DNA from: Acanthochlamys bracteata
Taxonomy: Eukaryota; Streptophyta; Magnoliopsida; Pandanales; Velloziaceae
Direction of reading: 5' to 3'
DNA: 64,000 nt
Assembly (NCBI GenBank): GCA_019914995.1
Contig: CM034126.1
Coordinates: 11,847,001 to 11,911,000, forward strand
Shown here: one piece after another, positions 58,866-64,000 of the stretch
Numbering within the stretch: position 1 is the stretch's first letter
How the letters are laid out: every line of letters starts with the position of its first letter
Notes under the pieces: model-generated
Seen by the model: the letters and a program-made list of their open reading frames with translations, nothing else
Database searches by the model: none
What the model was told of the DNA's origin: nothing
Made by a program: the position numbers and the translations under genes

Positions 58866-60655
58866 ATGGGGAACTGTCAGGCAGCAGAAGCGGCGACGGT
58901 AGTCATCGAGAACCCGAACGGAAGAGTTGAGAGAATCTACTGGTCTGTTAGTGCTAGCAAGGTCATGGCTGATAATCCAGGCCACTATCTAGCTGCTGTT
59001 ATCTCTACTACTACTGCAAGTGATAATTGTAACAGAGTTCCTGCAGTTGTGAAGCAGTTGAAGCTGTTGAAACCAGATGACACGCTTCACATTGGTCATG
59101 TTTATCGTCTTGTCAGCTTTGAGGGTAAGTGTTGAATGCACAGCTAATTGTTTTCAAGCTTTTAGATGCAATGAATAATATTCTTGGTGTTAACATATGT
59201 ATGTACAGAAGTTTTAAAAGAGTTTGCATCAAAGAAGAAGACTTTGGGAAGACGGCAACAATTGTCGACACCGGAGAGTTCATCACAACCGGTAATTTAA
59301 CTTGTTGTCAGTTAATTCTTTTAACATAAAACCAGATTCAAATCATTCAATTCGTTTTAATGTTTTTTCATAAAAGTTTGAGAAAGAGTTTGTAGTGCGT
59401 GAGATACGGCATGCATCAATAGTAGCGTACCATATATACTACATATAAAAAAAGGTTCTGTTCATTTTCTGAGTTTCCTCCCCTTCATGTGATTTGACAT
59501 CTTCCATATTTGGGCTGCGTTTGGTATTGCGTTTCAAACGTAGTTTATTTATTTTTTTTATTTTATATTTTTTAATATATATTTTATAAATATATAAAAA
59601 ATTTATTTAAAAATTTAAAAATATATAAAAATTTACAAAATAAAACTTTTTTATTATATATTTTTATTATTTTTTTAAAATAAAAAAATAAATATACTTC
59701 CCAGTTCATACGCACTGCCAAATGCACCCTTCATCAACTCCCTCTGTTTTGTTTCTAGAAATGGCTTTGCCAATGAAAAAAAGTGATGATATAAATTTGC
59801 GTAATTATGTAAACTTTCGTTTTAAGATTAATTGGTTTTTGTAGCAAGTTTAAAATTTTACATAATATTAAAGATACTTTTTGATCTCATAAATTGTTTC
59901 TTACTATATAAATATTTTTTATTTACTTTCAGTCATTTTAGAAACAACAAAAACTATTTCTACTTCACTTTTAAGTTTAAAAAGTATAGAAACTAAACTC
60001 AATTTTTTAATAAATATTATTTACGGTAACCTACTTTATAGTAAATCTTGTGCTTAGCTGAGTGTCAGAGGATAGTGAGGGTTAGAAAATAGTTTCACAT
60101 AAATTAATAAGTATGGTTTTGCACTCCTACGGTCAGTTAGGTTTAGAGCATGTTTAGCTTTAATTTTTTGTTTTTTTATTCAATTTTTTATTTATATTAA
60201 TAAAATTTTATAAAAATTTATACAATTTATTAAATTATATATATATATATTAAATAGAAATTCTGTTATTAACTAATATTTCTTATTTCTTAAAAGAAAG
60301 AAATAGCTTTTGTTTTAAAAATATTTTTTAAAAAAGTACTTTCAAACGTCAACTTAGCCTTTTAGGTCAAAAGAATTAAATAATTTTGAAGTACTGCATA
60401 AACAAATGAATTAGGCTTGAGAGAAAAGAGAATATGCTGCTGTTGGACCTAGGGAAAACATTATTAAGTTCAAGAAAAATAATATTTTGCGTCCCAAGAA
60501 GTGATTTGATCAGAAGTGTAAGAACACTTACCGATCGGTTTCAGGCACCGGAGGGGCAGCAGCATGCGGTGCTGGCAGCAAGCAGCAGCAGATGGAACGG
60601 TGTACGTGGTCAGTGGAAGCCGGCCTTGCAAAGCATTGCAGAGGTTGGCAATTGA
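58866..60655 (+). CDS. DUF4228 (PADRE) domain protein, three exons
   Basis: Exons 58866-59124, 59209-59291 and 60545-60655, GT-AG and in phase, give 150 residues. It begins MGNCQAAEAATVVIENPNG, the typical start of this plant family, with Gly2 and Cys4 as possible lipidation sites. Core motifs are GRVERIYWSVSASKVMADNP, GHYLAAVI and LKLLKPDDTLHIGHVYRLVS, followed by FEEVLKEFASKKK. The C-terminus RWNGVRGQWKPALQSIAEVG is also family-typical. DUF4228/PADRE genes are often induced by pathogens and abiotic stress; molecular function is unknown. Intron 2 (about 1.25 kb) contains two AT-rich palindromic repeats, which accounts for its length. Confidence 0.9.
59520..59728. repeat. AT-rich palindromic MITE-like repeat, copy 19 (intronic)
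   Basis: The best-preserved ends in the window: left TGCGTTTGGTATTGCG, right CGCACTGCCAAATGCA, reverse complements at about 13 of 16 positions. It lies within intron 2 of the DUF4228 gene. Confidence 0.7.
60142..60352. repeat. AT-rich palindromic MITE-like repeat, copy 20 (intronic)
   Basis: Left end GAGCATGTTTAGCTTT, right end TACTTTCAAACGTCAAC, shared core; also in intron 2 of the DUF4228 gene. Confidence 0.45.
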
Positions 60656-62433
60656 ATGTATCGTTCTCATCAATAAACTGGCAGCTAAGAAGCAAACTAC
60701 TAATTTTAGCTTTGTGCATATTATACGTATGTATATTTCCTAGTTCCTCTGCTATATGCATTTGTAGTTGTAAAGTTAAGTCAAACGTTTGCTAGCCTCT
60801 TCCAACATGTCATACAAAATTCTATGAATTTTTAGCTACAACAATTATTTGAAATAGATGCGCGCAATGGGAGGAAAATATAGATATCTATACATACCCA
60901 GTGCAGCAACCAAAACAACAAAAGATGCCAACTCCTTATTGAGTGTAGCTTTGAAAACATGGGAAAAGGTTATGATGAAAGCTTTTGCCCAGATGTTCAC
61001 TCCATGCATTTAGTTATCAGTGAAATTATTTTTGCCTTACCACCTTATTCTATGACTTGCTTCTATTTTGCGAACTACTAGCTACCTTAATTAGGCTTCA
61101 AATATTTCTCAAGGTCTGGTATGATCAACAAGAGAAGTATCAAACAGGACTCTCTATATCAAATCTCCAAAACTGCAAGAAGCACAACTATGTTTAATCA
61201 TCTACACATTGTAGCTCTATCAACAGTATAGCCCAGGCCTTCCTCAAGCTTGGTTCTGTACCCCTACCACTACAACAAATGTGGCTGTCAATTAGAGCTC
61301 ACTTTGAGTTACAAGCTCGTTTAAATGGAATGCAATATAATCAACTTGGCTTTCTTCAAAAGTTCTATGAAAAAAATTGTTAGAATAATCAAGATTGCCT
61401 TTTGTGGGTTAAATTCAGCAAAGAGATATGCTCCCACTAAACAATCAGAAAACTCTAACAAACCATTAGTATAATAACAAGTTTTCAAAAGTTATTTATA
61501 AACCAACCACAATAAGCAGGAGACATATCACCAATTTATCGCATAGGTCATCATGCAGGCAAATAAAAAATAAAGACACAAGAAAAAGCCAGAATATCCC
61601 AATAATTACTAATATGATCTATCCATCAACAAAACCAGAGGGGGTATATAACAACAAGTCACTATTTTCATCCAGACCAACCAAGAAAACATACCTAGGA
61701 ATACTGCGTACCAGCACATACCTATCGCAGTAAATTTCAACACGATAACAATGCTATGACATTTGGCAAACAGATAAAAATGGAGGAATATGATGCAATC
61801 TACCTGAAGCAATCATGAGATATTTACTCAATTTCCCTAAACAATCGCATGATTTGATTCAAGCTTATTTGCATGCTTTTAAGTTTTTATACAGTACACA
61901 TAAGGAGAATGAAAATGGATTCCGGCAGAATGGCTATACCGCATTTGGATACACTGGTTAGGATCTCTTAGGAGTTAGGACGGAGGTTCTCATTACAGTC
62001 CCATGTTGGCATATCTTCTTGAACTTGGGAGGATTTTGATTCAAAACATGTTTGCAAGCAAATTTCCAATATACCTCTAACTATCTCCATCTCCATGTGA
62101 TATCAACAAGATCCATACTTCTAGAAGCACTACTCAAAATCAACCAATATGGTTACACTACATTTTATAAGATAAAATCAAGACCTAACGAGATTGATGT
62201 GATGATGAGGAACCTTCAATAGTTTACAGAACACTATGCAATTGATGTAATGTTACAGACCCAAATATGAAGACATTGAACTCTCTTTCCACAAATAACC
62301 TGATGATTCAAAGTAACCAGCATAGTTTCTATGCAATTATACTATGTAAATTGCAATATGTCATAAATAAGGTAATCAAAATAAATTTCAACTATCTCAG
62401 CAGAAACCTCAACGAATTCCTTTCTGGAAAAGA
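60656..62433. other. Intergenic, no supported gene
   Basis: Less AT-rich than the flanking repeat fields but without any frame showing family resemblance. The right end is probably the 3' untranslated region of the minus-strand gene ending at 62434. Confidence 0.45.
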
Positions 62434-63300
62434 TCATGCTTCTGCATCCTCATGAGTATTAGCATCCTTCCTTATCCACATGAATCCTGAACTCGGAGTA
62501 CTTGTCGGCCATCCACCAAAGGCTCGATTTCCTTTCCAGCCATCCAACCTCTGTCCTCGGTGCCCCCTGTATCTCTCACCAACAAATTTCCTTTGAGATA
62601 CATTGGCAGACCCCTGTAATCGTGCTGATCTGTGACCCGGCTTGTCCAAAGCAATCTCTTTTCTTGGTTGTTTATCCAAATCAGTCGTTACTGGCATGAT
62701 GTTTTCAACAATGTCTTGTTTAGTGCTTTTGACCTTCGACAATTTCTCCTCTGTTTCTTCACTGACATTGAGGGACCCGATCATCTGCTGAGAAATTTCT
62801 TTCTCCTCAATTGATATCAATTTTTGTTTTGCACGGTTCTGGTTCTTGTTATTCTTCTTCTTCTTCTTTTTCTGTTCAGCAACAATTTGATTCTCCGGTT
62901 CGTTTGCAACAATTTGATTCTCCGGCTCGTTTGCAACAATTTGGTTCTCCGTTCCGTTTTTTACCTTTGGCTTAGCAATTCCTTGTTCTCCGGCGCTCGA
63001 TTTCTTCCAAACTGCCTTGGGATTAGTCCTCGTGGCCGAAACTTGTCTTTTATTCCGGGGCGGGGGCCGGGAACCATTGGGATTGGATTTTGAAGATTGA
63101 TCACCTCTGCGGTTGAGTTCCTGTTTGTCTTCTGTTGGCTGTTTCGCTTCTTCTTCTTCTTCACGTTGCTGTTGCAGTCTTCGTTTCTCTTCTTCTTGTT
63201 CTTTTTGTTGCTTCTCCCTGAGCCGGAGTTCCTGAAGTTGCTTGAGCGTGACGTAATTCGGAGGGAAAGAGGAACGCAAGGTCCCCATGGAATTTTCCAT
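62434..63300 (-). CDS. Basic low-complexity protein with a 10-residue tandem repeat, unknown function
   Basis: 288 residues from MENSMGTLRSSFPPNY, chosen because it opens the conserved-looking PPNYVTLKQLQELRLREK; a frame open further upstream (to 63615) is Ser/Phe-rich and looks like leader sequence. A Glu/Arg/Gln-rich stretch likely to form a coiled coil (about residues 20-50) is followed by a Pro/Arg/Asn-rich linker (PPPRNKRQVSATRTNPKAVW). Next come three copies of ENQIVANEP or close variants (about 113-140) and a Lys/Asn-rich nuclear-localisation-like run (KKKKKKNNKN). The C-terminus is Gly/Arg/Trp-rich: RYRGHRGQRLDGWKGNRAFG and GFMWIRKD. The composition suggests a nuclear or RNA-associated protein. 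I do not recognise the family. Confidence 0.75.
   Translation of the reverse strand: MENSMGTLRSSFPPNYVTLKQLQELRLREKQQKEQEEEKRRLQQQREEEEEAKQPTEDKQELNRRGDQSSKSNPNGSRPPPRNKRQVSATRTNPKAVWKKSSAGEQGIAKPKVKNGTENQIVANEPENQIVANEPENQIVAEQKKKKKKNNKNQNRAKQKLISIEEKEISQQMIGSLNVSEETEEKLSKVKSTKQDIVENIMPVTTDLDKQPRKEIALDKPGHRSARLQGSANVSQRKFVGERYRGHRGQRLDGWKGNRAFGGWPTSTPSSGFMWIRKDANTHEDAEA
62875..62965. repeat. 30-bp coding tandem repeat, three units
   Basis: CAACAATTTGATTCTCCGGT and its continuation TCGTTTG recur three times with few changes, encoding the ENQIVANEP repeats of the gene at 62434-63300. The first two units are almost identical, so the array is young or homogenised. Confidence 0.85.
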
Positions 63301-64000
63301 CGCCGGCGCCACCAATGGAGAGCAAGAAGCTCGGAGAGATGTCGAAGAATACACAAGACTGAAGACGAAGAAAAAGAGAAAAGAGGAAGTAAAGCTTGGA
63401 TAATGGAGAGATGAAAACTGAAGAAAACAGAACGAGAGAGAAAGAGAGAGAAAAAAGTTTTGAACTTTTTTATGGTATTGCGAGAGTGGTGTTTGACATC
63501 TGTCCAACAACCTCTCTGCAAAGGAACACGATCGAATCGTTTGAACTTGTGCGAGTTTTTTTCCACTCGATCTGTCGGGGTTAACGCCGGTTGCAAGATC
63601 AACCCGGCTAACCAATTAAATTGCAAATAAGAAAACAGATCAAAACATTTATCAAACATTTATATAATTTAACCCCGTTTTTTCCATTTAACTTCACTCA
63701 TCCAAACACACAAACATATTGGTAAATTGAAAATTTTAACCTCGATTTCATATTTGCTTATTTATATTCATCTGATTTTCAATATTTAATAAGTTTAAAG
63801 AATACCGTATTAGTAAATACACACTCTTAACATTTAGTTAATACAACACTCGAAAGAATACAAATTTAACCCTTTCTTCTAATCCCCCGACTAAATCAAT
63901 CAAACGGCATTCTTCTGAAACGAAAAATTAATTTCTCTTTTAAGCTCAACTAATCTGATTTACCTCAAAAGAGAATTTATCCGACTAACCGGTAAAAGGA
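63301..64000. other. Leader/promoter region and right window edge
   Basis: CT/GA-rich sequence at 63330-63460 probably includes the leader of the minus-strand gene. Beyond 63600 the DNA is AT-rich with no supported gene. Confidence 0.4.

Noticed and set aside
62961-63659. 232-codon minus-strand frame overlapping the basic-protein gene
   Set aside because: Runs in a different frame through the same Lys/Ser-rich DNA; low complexity and frame bias explain it.

Overview
The window is nuclear DNA from a dicot-type flowering plant. Intergenic DNA is very AT-rich, genes carry short GT-AG introns, and every recognisable gene is a plant nuclear family. I cannot name the genus. There are no operons, CRISPR arrays or convincing tRNA/rRNA genes.

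Layout, left to right. 1-0.8 kb: coding-like debris with frame breaks. 1.2-2.4 kb (-): an UPF0496/DUF677 protein. 4.5-10.1 kb (-): a divergent NAC transcription factor with odd 3' coding debris. 10.2-15.1 kb: repeats, including a hAT-like element and an inverted duplication of a coding fragment. 15.4-18.0 kb (+): a six-exon SAP30-like histone deacetylase complex subunit. 19.2-20.9 kb (-): a broken BUD32 (KEOPS kinase) copy, 29 bp downstream of an intact P-class PPR gene (20.9-22.6 kb, -). 23-26.9 kb: repeats. 27.0-30.9 kb (+): a broken RUVBL2/RIN2 copy. 34.5-35.4 kb (-): a four-exon SOB FIVE-LIKE gene. 35.5-41.3 kb: AT-rich DNA with a hAT MITE flanked by an exact 8-bp target duplication. 41.4-42.8 kb (-): a GT34 glycosyltransferase. 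44.4-45.0 kb: a GC-rich palindrome cluster and a LINE fragment. 45.5-46.9 kb (-): a heptahelical ADIPOR-like receptor, with a broken inverted copy at 49.5-50.1 kb (+). 52.7-54.5 kb (-): a five-exon D-type cyclin whose first intron appears to be GC-AG. 58.9-60.7 kb (+): a three-exon DUF4228 protein. 62.4-63.3 kb (-): a basic low-complexity protein with a 10-residue tandem repeat.

The genes do not form a pathway. The most informative feature of the window is its decay and rearrangement: three intron-bearing pseudogenes of conserved eukaryotic genes (BUD32, RUVBL2, HHP), a decoy copy of an exon-4 acceptor inside the SAP30 gene, an inverted coding duplication able to form a long hairpin, and about 20 copies of an AT-rich palindromic MITE-like repeat. 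Exon joins were worked out by eye from splice consensus, reading phase and remembered family alignments; none was tested against transcripts.
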